Source: Euperipatoides rowelli
Taxonomy: Eukaryota > Onychophora > Udeonychophora > Euonychophora > Peripatopsidae
Length of the DNA stretch: 10,056 nt
Direction: 5' to 3' (one strand)
NCBI GenBank assembly: GCA_003024985.2
Contig: PXIH01S0026806.1
The notes below the pieces were generated by a model that was given only the letters and a program-made list of their open reading frames with translations, was not told where the DNA came from and did no database searches. Shown piece by piece: positions 1 through 8,337 of the stretch. The position numbers were made by a program, and so were the translations under genes. Position 1 is the stretch's first letter, and every line of letters starts with the position of its first letter.

Positions 1-654
1 ATTAATTTAAAAGGATAATAAATATAAAAAAAAAAAAAAATTTTTTTTTTATGAATTGATTGAGATTTTATTTCTAGTCTTGTCAAAATAAAAATATTAG
101 TATTCATTTATGCTTAAGATCAAAGCACTGTTATTTTAAAATAAATTTTGTTAGCTAACATGCTCTTCACCCCTCCCCCTTTCATGTCAGAAAGATTGTT
201 TAACGTTCTGGGAAGATATTTGAGGGAAATAATAATGAATATAGTGTAGCTTACACACCCATAATAAATGGATTGCATGCATACAAGGACTAATAATAGA
301 CGTCTAGACATGAAGAGTGGAATTACTGTATAATAGAAAGATTCAATGGCCATATAATTATGATAGAAATATGTTCTATAAGAGGTACTTATGTAACAGA
401 ATGTTCAGGAAAACAAAGACAAACCTTTCAAATGTATAAACTTTATTTAAAAACAGATATATTAATCAAAAGTATACTTTGCACCAATAATATTCTATCA
501 TTTACGTCATTTTTCATTTACTTGGTTAACAAATAATAGATTTTTTGTTTGAAAAGTGTTTTATTAATGTTGGTAATTTATATAAAATATACAGTATACT
601 CTACTGTAAGATATTTCTTTATTGGGTCCGATATTGAAATGTTTGTTTAACTAG
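1..654. other. AT-rich intergenic DNA, no gene seen
   Basis: No coding region is recognisable. The stretch begins with an A-run joined to a T-run (about 27-50), which is a simple self-complementary low-complexity tract. A perfect 10-bp palindrome GTTAGCTAAC lies at 150-159. A 77-codon open frame on the minus strand (120-353) has hydrophobic, low-information composition, matches no family I know and is best read as chance. Around 505-530 the words TCATTTTTCATTTACTTGG loosely resemble the minisatellite that starts near 655, so the array may once have extended further left. Confidence 0.6.
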
Positions 655-743
655 TGAAACAACTACGTTACATTTTTATTTCATTAGCCCACTATTTTTC
701 ATAAATGGATATGCCGACCATCTTTGACAAGAGAAAGTAACTA
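655..743. repeat. Left end of ~77-bp minisatellite (array 1), cut off by MITE
   Basis: This is about one unit of the same minisatellite that resumes at 1342. It carries the unit's landmark words in order: AACTACGTTACATTTTTATT, then CACTATTTTTCATAA, then ATGGATA, then CTTTGACAAGAGAAAG. It stops in the middle of the motif 'AACTA|AGTCA' at 743, exactly where the inverted-repeat element begins, and the rest of that motif follows the element at 1340. This makes it a true array segment separated from the main block by an insertion. Confidence 0.8.
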
Positions 744-865
744 AAGGTCAAATGTAACGGATTTTTTTTAATTATTTTTTTATTATTGATTTTCAAAGAA
801 AATTACTATTNAAAAAATTCCACTGAAAAAAATAATTTAAAATGCATAAAAAAAAAAGTAATTTA
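744..865 (+). repeat. Left terminal inverted repeat of the MITE
   Basis: This arm pairs with 1225-1339. By eye the outer 79 bp match at roughly 80 percent, including AAGGTCAAATGTA and ATTGATTTTCAAAGA. Beyond that the A-rich inner part aligns with small gaps as far as GTAATTTA (858-865) against GTTATTTA (reverse complement of 1225-1232). The A/T-run differences between arms suggest an old insertion or slippage in homopolymers. Confidence 0.8.
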
Positions 866-1224
866 AAGATAATATTAAGACTATTGCTATCCTCAGTCTG
901 AGATTACAGATTGAAACTTTCACATTTGTTTCTGGTTTGAGATTAATTTGATGACAAAATACTCTCTACAGCTGTTTTCTTTGTAATGATTTAACATGTA
1001 AATAGAGGTATGTATGTTAAACAAATTGGACCATAATAGCACAAAGGATGAATTTGATTATGATTTTTTACAAGTATTTAAACACTTAGTCCATATGATA
1101 TCAGCCTTATGCTGTCAAAGATAGCAAATATTCTATGATGTCACAAAATATCTCCCCTGGTGTGTACAGTAGACAATGTTGTTTTTAGGGGGAGGAGCTA
1201 AAGACAATTTTAAAAATTGAATTG

Positions 1225-1339
1225 TAAATAACTTTTTTTTTTTAATTTTTTTTTTCTGTTGGAAATTTTTATTTTAGTAAAAATCTTTGAAAATCAATAA
1301 TTTAAAAAAAAATTTAAAAAATTCGATACATTTGACCTT
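1225..1339 (-). repeat. Right terminal inverted repeat of the MITE
   Basis: This arm is the reverse-complement partner of 744-865. It ends CATTTGACCTT immediately before the TA duplication at 1340-1341. The core word TCTTTGAAAATCAATAA (1284-1300) is the inverse of the left-arm core. The homopolymer tracts at about 1233-1256 differ in length from the left arm. Confidence 0.8.
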
Positions 1340-1341
1340 TA

Positions 1342-2175
1342 AGTCAAATTTTTATTTCATTAAACCACTTTTTTAATAAGTGGATATTACAACTACATTT
1401 GACAAAGAAAGCAAATAAGTCAAAATTTTTATTTGATTAACTCACTATTTTTCATAAGCCAATAATCCAGCTATGTTTGATAGGAGAGAGCAACTAAATC
1501 ACAGGTTATTTGATTAGATCTAAATTCCTATTTTTCATAAACAGATAATTAAACTATGTTTAGCAAGAGAAATCAACTTAGTCACATTTTTCTATATTAA
1601 TCCACTATTTTTATTAACCAGTTAATCCAACTATGTTTGACAAAGAAGGCAACTAAGACATATTTATATTTGATTAACATATCTTTTTTCATACTATAAT
1701 CCAACTATGTTTGACAAGATAAAGCGACTAAGTCACATTTTTATTTCATTAATACACCTTCTTTCATACATGGATAGTTCAACTATGTTTGTCAAGATAA
1801 AGCAACTATGTCACATTTTTATTTGATTAACACGCTTTATTTCATACATGGATAATCCAACTTTGTTTGACAAAGAAAACAACTAAATCACATTTTTATT
1901 TGATTAACATACCTTATTTCATACGTGGATAATCCAACTATGTTTGACAAGATTAAGCAACCAAGTCACATTTATATTTGATTAACTATTTTTCTAAGCA
2001 GATAATCCAACTGTGTGAAGAAAAAACAACCTAAGTCAAATTTTTATTTGATTAACCCAATATTTTTCTTAAGCAAATAATCCAACTGTGTTTGTCAAGA
2101 GAAAACAACTAAGTCACATTTTTATTTGATTAACCCAATATTTTTCATAAGTAGATAATCCAACTACTGGTCTTT
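1342..2175. repeat. Minisatellite array 1, ~77-bp unit, about 11 copies
   Basis: A recurring word CCAACTATGTTTGACAAG (with variants) appears near 1390, 1468, 1551, 1627, 1701, 1780, 1858, 1935, 2008, 2083 and 2161, spaced 73-83 bp and mostly 75-78 bp. Each unit then has AGCAACTAAGTCACATTTTT, ATTTGATTAACCCACT, a TTTTTCATA word and a GGATA-like word leading into the next CCAAC. Units differ by substitutions and by short indels, for example a shorter unit near 1935-2008. No coding potential is seen. The first copy of the array is at 655-743, displaced by the MITE. Confidence 0.9.
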
Positions 2176-2830
2176 TAGAAAAATCAGCCAGGTCTTATAT
2201 TTCTTTCTCTAGCCTAACTTAGCTTGTCAAGTAATTGTAAATAATACACCAATTCACATATTTCAATGTCTGATTCAATTGATACTAATTAGATAGAACA
2301 AAAATCAATACAGTCATTTCTATTTAAGTCAACTTTAAATAAAATGAACAAGTCATTTTTTTTATTTGTTGACCCCACAACATCAATTTGATGAATACAA
2401 AAACTAGACATCACCCATTTTTATTTTCATTTTATCAAACATGATATTAATTTCATGGCAGCAAAAACAAATGAAGTTGCATATTTATTTACTTGGTTCA
2501 ACTAATCATCTATTTGATAAAGAAAGATCCCCAGTGAGATATGTGTTTGTTTGACTTAACTTGGCGCTAATTTGAAATAAAAAGCAACTACGTTACAATA
2601 TTTCCTCAACTTCATAAATTTGGTTAATTGATGAGAGAGAAAAAAATAATTTAAGTCATATATTTCTTTGTTTGATCCAACTTAACTTTAATTTGAGAAT
2701 CCAAACCAACCAAGTCACAGTTTTTTTTTTACTCGACCAAGTAATTTAATGATAAGAGAGGAAAAATGACTCAAGTCAAATATCTTTGTTTGCCTCAGTT
2801 TGAGATTAACTTCCTATAACCAATACTAAG
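2176..2830. repeat. Decayed tandem array, ~60-bp period, related to array 1
   Basis: The order 'CAANTAAGTCA, T-rich word with ATTTGTTTGA, CCAACTTAACTTTAATTTGA, GAGAGAAAA' recurs with heavy divergence. Landmark AAGTCA-type words lie near 2344, 2400, 2468, 2526, 2581, 2646, 2704 and 2764, giving spacings of about 56-68 bp. The first half of each unit matches the AAGTCACATTTTTATTTGA part of array 1, but the 'TTTTTCATAAG...GGATA' block is missing or shortened. It is probably an older, unhomogenised edge of the same minisatellite. The unit boundaries are estimates. Confidence 0.6.
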
Positions 2831-4176
2831 ACATACTCAAATTTATTAGTTATAAAATTTATGCATAGTTTAGAGAGGAATAAAAGATCAACTGATGTAA
2901 TTTACATATATGTAAGCACTTGCTATGATGTCAGAACTTGGAATCAATGCTGGCTATTTACTTTTTGTAAATAAATTGCTAAAGAATATCATCAACTTCA
3001 AGTACCTTCTAAGTACATTCATTTGAAATGTATTGATGTAGGCAAAATCAGTCAAGTAGCATTTTTCTTAATACAAGCAAAAATAAAAAATTACAATTAT
3101 TTCAATCTTTACGCTTATTTGACATATCACAATTACATTGTTCTTATAAGTAAATAAATTTAATTAAGTCATATACATTTTGAAGATGAAAAAAAAAACA
3201 CAGACTAAATCCTAGGACCTGTCTCTGCCTTGTTAGATGAAATTATTTCTCTTGTAATGGCATTTTAATTTCAAAATTCTATTCTCAAATTGTTAATTCA
3301 TATAAGTGTAAGAAATTGTTTAATCATGTAGTGTAGTATTGTTTTTTAAAACTTCTAAATAAGCTTTAATTTATATTATATAATTTAAATTCCAGATTCT
3401 CTATTAACAATATGCCATATTAAATGTACTATATTACTGTAGAATTTCATAAGTGTCTTGTATTTCTTAACGTGAGGATAAGAATAGGACATTTACAACT
3501 CTTTTTCTTAATACACCATCAAGCGCAATGTATCTGAGAATGGGCTTGGTGCATTTTTGTAATGTATTTTCGGAACAGTAATACTGTAACAATTCACACC
3601 CAGTTGAGTCTTGACCATCTGACCTGAACAGGTTTTTTGTTATAAATCTTTTGTATCTGTGAGGTACATTGCATCTACTCACACTAAAAGGAATGGATGT
3701 GGTTAACACTAAATGACTGTATGATTTTTATACTGAAACCAATATCAAACTTGTATGTATATGATTTAGTTTTTCAGTGTTTGTGTTTCTTATTTTGGGT
3801 ATATTACTGACTAAATATAATTATTTTTTCTTCCGTGGTGCATTATCTTAACTGTAGTATCTACACAGTCTTCTACATGTATATTTCAAGCCTTATTTTT
3901 GTGTCTTAAATTTAAGATAAAAAATAATTAACATGATTAAATATGCACCAATATTCCTGAAAGGTATGTAAAAAAATAAAACAAAGAATCATAATTTTAC
4001 AAGTCCACAAAATAATATTTATGTTATGTATCTCTGAAATACATTGCGCACATCCATGTTCCAATAGCATGATGACCTACGGATGGTTAAATTTGCCTTC
4101 ATTATATTAATTCCAAAGATCTAATGAAATAAATATTAAACTATTAGTATGTTGCTAATGTTGTTGTGTTGTCGTA
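2831..4176. other. AT-rich intergenic DNA, no confirmed gene
   Basis: No repeat array, transposon end or known protein motif was recognised. The interval 3467-3709 is less AT-rich than its surroundings and has an 80-codon open frame on the minus strand (residues include SDGQDSTGCELLQYYC). I recognise no domain in it, and it has no supporting splice or promoter signal that I can defend. It could be an exon fragment, a conserved non-coding stretch or chance, and is listed under findings. The remainder is ordinary AT-rich sequence. Confidence 0.5.
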
Positions 4177-4180
4177 ATTT

Positions 4181-4209
4181 AGTTTGTGAATCAATATTAT
4201 CAATTAATA
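4181..4209 (+). repeat. Left copy of 29-bp flanking repeat (putative target-site duplication)
   Basis: AGTTTGTGAATCAATATT followed by ATCAATTAATA is identical to 5070-5098. It is a single minisatellite (array 2) half-unit standing alone, with no array to its left. It carries the uncommon ATTAT variant where most array units read AATAT. The simplest reading is a duplication made when the element at 4210-5060 inserted at the left edge of array 2. Confidence 0.6.
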
Positions 4210-4909
4210 CCCGATTTAGCGCCTATGGCCGCTTGCACTGTTTCTTTGGGACAGTGACTTATTTATTTTCTGTATATATTTTTTATTATTTTCTGTATAT
4301 ATTTTTATTTTATTTTTTATTGACGAACTGTGGAAGGACTTCTGATGGGCAATTTTGGATTGTTTTTTTTCTGGTGGATGATCAACGGGCAGTGGATTGA
4401 GATGAACACTTTCAGCGTAGTTACGTGATTATACGTTAACTCAATCTAGACCTTGTTAGAGCAATGCTTGAAAATCACTTGATTGCTAATCATTGTTTTC
4501 TTCTTTGGATTCATCTAACAGTTTGTGTTACTTTTAATTTTATGCGTAAAAAGACTGGAATTTCTGTCTTCGGTTGTCATGTGTTTATTGAATCTCTGTG
4601 TGTAGATTACATTCTTGGGGAGGGCTCGGTACTTTGGAATTTGCGAGTATCGTAGCCTTGAAGACTGTTGGAGTGATAAATGTTTTCATCTGGACTATTC
4701 TGTTTGAAGGATCTTTTACTAAAATGGCAATTTTTATGTATTTGTTTCATGAGCTTCTTAATCATCTTTTTCTTTTTATGATTGTAATGATTTGTTTAAT
4801 TAGTATTGTAAGTTTTTAGGCCTCAACGTTTATATGCAATCATAATTGATGGTTTTCACCTGGACGTATTAAGTTAAAAGGAAAAAGCCTGAGGAACTAT
4901 ATTCTTATG

Positions 4910-4935
4910 TTATTTATTTATTTATTTATTTATTT
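4910..4935. repeat. (ATTT)n microsatellite
   Basis: About six perfect repeats of the tetranucleotide ATTT lie inside the putative retroposon 3' region, immediately followed by an imperfect continuation (TCATTTATGTATTT). Confidence 0.9.
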
Positions 4936-4979
4936 CATTTATGTATTTAACGGATCAATATTTATTATTTGTATTGTAA

Positions 4980-5013
4980 AAAAAGGCCATATCCGACTGG
5001 GCTAGGCCTTTTT
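4980..5013 (+). other. 9-bp perfect stem-loop near the retroposon 3' end
   Basis: AAAAAGGCC (4980-4988) pairs perfectly with GGCCTTTTT (5005-5013) around a 16-nt loop. In bacteria this would look like an intrinsic terminator, but the context is eukaryotic repeat DNA. Stem-loops near LINE 3' ends can be recognised by the element's reverse transcriptase (established for several families), which is a plausible role here but not demonstrated. Confidence 0.7.
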
Positions 5014-5065
5014 ATGTAATTATATTTTAAGTTGTTTGAATAAATACCTAATAATAATAATTCCC

Positions 5066-6605
5066 ATTCAGTTTGTGAATCAATATTATCAATTAATAAT
5101 TTATTCCTATTCAGTTAATTTACATTCAGTTAGTGATCAATAATATCAATTAATGATTCACAGTTTACGATCAATAATATCTATTAATAATTCATATTCC
5201 ATTTGCGAATCAATAACGTCTTATTAATAATTCACATTCAGTTTATGAATCCATAATATTAATAATTCATATTCCATTTGTGAATCAATAATATCAATTC
5301 TTCATATTTAGATTGTAAATCAATAATTTACGTTCAGATTGTAATTCAATAATATCAATTAATAATTCATAATCAGATTGTAAATCAATAATTCAATATC
5401 GATTAATAATTCATATTCAGATTGTAAATCAATATCAATTAATAATTCATAATCAGATTGTAAATCAATAATATCAATAATTCATATTCAGATTGTAAAT
5501 CAATAATATCAATTAATAATCCATATTCAGAAGGTAAAGCAATAATATCAATTAATAATTCACATTCATACTATAAATCAATATCAATTAATAATTCATA
5601 TTCAGATTGTAAATCAATAATATCAATTAATAATTCATATTCAGATTGCAAATCAATAATATNTATCAATTAATAATTCATATTCAGATTGTAAATCAAT
5701 ACTATCAATTAATAATTCATATTCAGCTTGTAAATTAATAATTAATAATTCATATTCAGTTGGTGATCAATGATATCAATTAATAATTCATATTGGATTG
5801 TAAATCAACAAGATCAATTAATAATTTGCATACAGATTGTAAATCAATAATATCAATTATTAATTCACATTTTGTTTGTAACCAATATCAATTAATAATT
5901 CACATTCAGATTGTAAATCAATAATATCAATTAATAATTCACATTCTGCTTGTAATCAATATCAATAATTCACATTCAGCTTGTTATCAATAATATCAAT
6001 TAATAATTCATATTCAATTTGTGAATGAATAATATCAATTAATAATTTACATTCAGCTTGTAAATCAATAATATTAATCAATGATATCAATTAATAATTC
6101 ATCTTCAGTTTATGAATCAATAATATCAATTAATAATTCACATTCAGTTTGTGAATCAATAATATCAATTAATAATTCACATTCAATTTGTGACTCAATA
6201 ATATTAATTTATTAACATTCAATTTGTAAATCAATAATATCGGCTTAGGAATCCATAATTTCCATAACTCACATTCAGCTTGTGAATCAATAATACCAAT
6301 TAATTATTTACATAAAGCTTATTAATCATTATTATCGATAATTTAAATTCAGTTTATAAATCAATCATATCAATTAATAATTCAGTTTGTGAATTAATTA
6401 CATCAATAACTCGAATTTAGCTTATGAATCAATGATATCAATTAATAATTCAACATCAGCTTGCAAACCAATCATATCAATTAATAATAAATTCACATTC
6501 AGTTTGTGAATAAATATTATCAATTAATAATTCATATTCAGCTTATGAATCAATAATAATCATAATCACATTCAGTTTGTGAATTAGTCATTAGTAATAT
6601 CAATT
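5066..6605. repeat. Minisatellite array 2, 39-bp unit, ~38-40 copies
   Basis: The unit reads AATTCATATTCAG, then ATTGTAAATC or TTTGTGAATC, then AATAATATCAATTAAT, for about 39 bp. It repeats over about 1.5 kb. Many units are shortened by a few bases, for example CAATATCAATT in place of CAATAATATCAATT. The central part (about 5310-5925) mostly uses GATTGTAAATC, while both edges (5070-5290 and about 6014-6600) mostly use TTTGTGAATC. There is an N at 5663. There are no unique spacers between copies, so this is a tandem satellite rather than a CRISPR-like array. Its first copy (5070-5098) is identical to 4181-4209. Confidence 0.95.
5070..5098 (+). repeat. Right copy of 29-bp flanking repeat (putative target-site duplication)
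   Basis: This is identical over 29 bp to 4181-4209, and the identity extends to 33 bp with one mismatch if the preceding four bases are included. It also serves as the first copy of array 2. Because it is a unit of a tandem array, similarity alone does not prove a duplication; the shared rare ATTAT variant is the stronger argument. Confidence 0.6.
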
Positions 6606-6689
6606 GAGGAGCTGGTATCCAAACGCAAACATGTCCACCTAATCAGGATTTTCAGTATTGACAAAAAACATGATACAGCTATATAAACN
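6606..6689. other. Unique spacer between arrays 2 and 3
   Basis: About 84 bp of non-repetitive sequence separates the two minisatellites. It contains no recognisable signal and ends next to an N at 6689. Confidence 0.6.
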
Positions 6690-6975
6690 AGTTCCATAAT
6701 AAACATGATTAATTTGTTCAGTTAGTTCCGCAATACAATGATTATTTATGTTCAGTTAGTTCCATAATAAGCATTAATTATGTTCAGTTAGTTCTGTAAT
6801 AAACATGATTATTTATGTTCCGTTAGTTCCGCAATAAACATGATTATTTATGTCTGTTAGTTCTGCAATAAACATGATTAATTATGTTCAGTTAGTTCCA
6901 TAATAAACATGATTAATTATGTTCAGTTCCGCAATAAACATTAATTACGTTCAGCTAGTTCCACATTAATATTCA
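6690..6975. repeat. Minisatellite array 3, ~35-bp unit, ~8.5 copies
   Basis: The repeat reads GTTCAGTTAGTTCC, then a CATAATAAACATGATT-like block, then AATTAT. Copies begin near 6691, 6721, 6755 and then about every 35 bp to 6960. Variants include TTCCGCAATAAAC, TTCTGTAATAAAC and a shorter GCATTAATTA form. Units with AATTATG and ATTTATG alternate irregularly. The TTCAGTTAGT word also occurs inside a few array-2 units (about 5124), which hints at shared origin. Confidence 0.9.
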
Positions 6976-7439
6976 AAAAAAATTATTAGTTTTACTAAAA
7001 TAATGATTCATTTACTCTGGAATTTTGTGTACTGGCTGCCCATTTGGGTGACAATGATGTACCCGGTGGAGAATTAAAATGAGAAATATCATTTTAAAAG
7101 AAAAATAATTTTTGGAAATAATTGGATATAAGCAAATTAAATATTACGAGACAGAGTGAAGAGTAATTGAGGGGAAAGTATCCTCTTGGAGCTAACCGTG
7201 AGAAAAACATTTTATCAGGGGCACAATAACAATTTTCAGACTGGTCAGAATACAACACATTTCAGTATGAGGAAGACTTAGATGGGGTCTGGTGCATATC
7301 TATTTCTCTCAAATAGTAAAAAAAAATCTTAAGTAGAAGTATACAAATCCCAATGAAATTATTTAAACTGCAACAAAATATGGAGAGAGGCCGTTTAGCA
7401 GCCCTGACTAACAGTGTTTCTTTCAGACAATTTTCTCCT
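6976..7439. other. Unique intergenic DNA, no gene seen
   Basis: This sequence is less repetitive than its surroundings and somewhat richer in GC near 7020-7080 and 7140-7300. All frames are broken by stops within short distances and no protein motif is recognised. A pyrimidine stretch followed by CAG (about 7418-7424) is compatible with a splice acceptor by composition only; no exon follows it. Confidence 0.5.
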
Positions 7440-7464
7440 GGGGGGGAATGGGGAGGGGGTGGGG
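7440..7464 (+). other. G-quadruplex-forming motif
   Basis: Four or more G-runs (7, 4, 5 and 4 Gs) are separated by loops of 3, 1 and 1 bases (AAT, A, T). This satisfies the standard G-quadruplex pattern on the + strand with very short loops. Further G-runs lie downstream (about 7524-7532 and 7683-7695). No promoter or gene is visible nearby, so a regulatory role is not implied. Confidence 0.75.
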
Positions 7465-7907
7465 CATTTCAAAAGTTTGGGGTAGCACGGTATATGTATT
7501 TTCAGATTTTTTTATAAGTTTTTTGGGGGCGGGTTAAGTGGACGTTTTGTTGACTTTATGTATGATTTGATAAGCTTTTTTTTTTTTCCAGTTAATAAAG
7601 TGGTCTTTATGTTGACTTTGTGTCCATTGACTAAGGTTTTAATTGAATTTCTGTTTCATTTTATATGATTTTTTATTGCTCTGGGGGAGGGGGGGAATAA
7701 GCCTTCCCCCAAAGAGTATGCCTGAAAAAACACTGTTGATTATGTTTAGTTTATCACAAATTTGTAGTTGAAACAATCTTTTTTGGAAATATGTACCCTC
7801 CCCTCCAATCTCATGCATTGTTGTATCTAGAATTAATTTTTTTTAAAAAAAATTCCTAAAGCACCCTCTGTGATCTAAAATAAGAATTAATATTTGAAAC
7901 AATAATG
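7465..7907. other. T-rich and G-run-rich intergenic DNA
   Basis: Apart from the two-copy repeat at 7534-7646, this stretch shows homopolymer tracts (T-runs near 7578-7588, G-runs near 7683-7695, and an A/T self-complementary tract near 7837-7853). No open frame of note and no recognisable gene are present. Confidence 0.5.
7534..7646. repeat. Imperfect two-copy direct repeat, ~63-bp spacing
   Basis: TTAAGTGGACGTTTTGTTGACTT (7534 onward) is echoed by AATAAAGTGGTCTTTATGTTGACTT (about 7597 onward). Both are followed by TATG- or TGTG-like words, TTGA and AAG, and each is then followed by a T-rich run. Similarity is moderate, so this may be a decayed duplication or composition-driven resemblance. 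Confidence 0.4.
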
Positions 7908-7963
7908 TTAAATTTGAAAAATAATGTGTACAATGCCCTTCACATATTATTTTTCAAATTTAA
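7908..7963. repeat. Inverted repeat, 18-bp perfect stem
   Basis: TTAAATTTGAAAAATAAT (7908-7925) is the exact reverse complement of 7946-7963. The pairing continues as GTG (7926-7928) with CAC (7941-7943) across a 2-nt bulge. The central loop holds TACAATGCCCTT. It could be the fold-back remnant of a small MITE or simply an AT-rich cruciform; no flanking duplication was identified. Confidence 0.75.
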
Positions 7964-8337
7964 AAAATTAAGAGAAATATTTAAAACAAACAATACATTT
8001 ATTAAATGTAATAATAAATTTTGATGTGTGTAAATATTTAAATTTTAAAGTAGTNTTTAAGCTATTTAAAATTTTATCCCATGAGGATACGGATTTCAAT
8101 TACAATTATATATTTACAATGATTGGATAAATTAAAATAAATAATAATAAAACAAAACAGGTTGTTAGCAAATAAAGTCACACTACCAATAACATAATTA
8201 ATAATAAAATATCATTGATTCTCGGTAAGACTTTAAGTAGGCTCCTGGTTCTTTTCCGGATAAAATCCCGATGTTATCCATTTGATAAAAGAAACAGTAT
8301 ACAATCCTCGATTTCACTACTAGACTTCACCCATTAA
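7964..8337. other. Low-complexity AT-rich DNA
   Basis: The sequence is rich in AAT/TAA words up to about 8215 with an N at 8055, then becomes more mixed in composition. No gene, array or transposon end is recognised. A TTTGATAAAAG word near 8281 resembles the TTTATC...GATAAA motif of the array that follows. Confidence 0.5.

Larger units (their letters stand above)
744..1339. mobile_element. MITE-like element with ~120-bp TIRs and TA target duplication
   Basis: The sequence starting AAGGTCAAATGTA at 744 is matched in reverse complement by the sequence ending TACATTTGACCTT at 1339. The inverted match runs inward for about 120 bp per side with a shared internal word TTGATTTTCAAAGA. It is flanked by TA at 742-743 and TA at 1340-1341. 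Removing the element and one TA restores the minisatellite motif ACTAAGTC, so the pre-insertion site can be read directly. The interior (about 866-1224) has no long open frame and no transposase motif, so this is a non-autonomous element. A TA duplication fits the Tc1/mariner superfamily (established knowledge). The terminal bases are not the CAGT-like ends common in Tc1 elements, so the superfamily assignment is tentative. Base 811 is an N inside the left repeat. Confidence 0.85.
4210..5060 (+). mobile_element. Probable 5'-truncated non-LTR retrotransposon (3' end only)
   Basis: The segment lies between two identical 29-bp repeats and interrupts the edge of array 2. Its right end looks like a retroposon 3' terminus: an (ATTT)n tract (about 4910-4935), a GC-rich hairpin (4980-5013), an AATAAA word at 5039-5044 and a short (AAT)n tail (about 5050-5060). 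Several + strand open frames of 60-80 codons occur (for example 4464-4655 and 4598-4819) but are F/L/I-rich and show no reverse transcriptase, endonuclease or zinc-knuckle motif. The retained part is therefore probably 3' untranslated sequence, or a non-autonomous retroposon. The exact family (jockey-like, RTE-like or other) cannot be told. An alternative is a processed transcript of unknown origin. The tail merges with array-like sequence, so the right boundary is uncertain by about 10 bp. Confidence 0.55.

Noticed and set aside
120-353. 77-codon open frame on the minus strand
   Set aside because: Hydrophobic, low-information composition, no motif, no supporting signals; expected by chance in AT-rich eukaryotic DNA.
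744-1339. piggyBac-like (TTAA) or Harbinger-like (TWA) target duplication for the inverted-repeat element
   Set aside because: Flanks read CTAA on the left and TTAA on the right, but the uninterrupted minisatellite motif is ACTAAGTC, which is restored exactly only by a TA duplication.
4149-4819. Three overlapping + strand open frames of 63-83 codons that could be membrane proteins
   Set aside because: They are F/L/I/Y-rich from T-rich sequence, overlap each other in different frames and lie in the putative retroposon 3' region. The first also crosses the left boundary repeat.
4980-5013. Intrinsic (rho-independent) terminator
   Set aside because: GC stem plus T-run fits the bacterial pattern, but the window is eukaryotic repeat DNA with no upstream bacterial gene; better explained as a retroposon 3' stem-loop.
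5066-6605. CRISPR array
   Set aside because: The whole 39-bp unit repeats head to tail with no unique spacers, units vary in length and sequence, and no cas gene is present.
7418-7424. Splice acceptor (pyrimidine tract and CAG)
   Set aside because: No open exon follows; G-runs and stops follow directly, so the match is compositional.
811-8055. Single N bases at 811, 5663, 6689 and 8055 as biological signals
   Set aside because: They are isolated ambiguous calls, three of them in or next to repeats, and most likely reflect polymorphism or assembly uncertainty.
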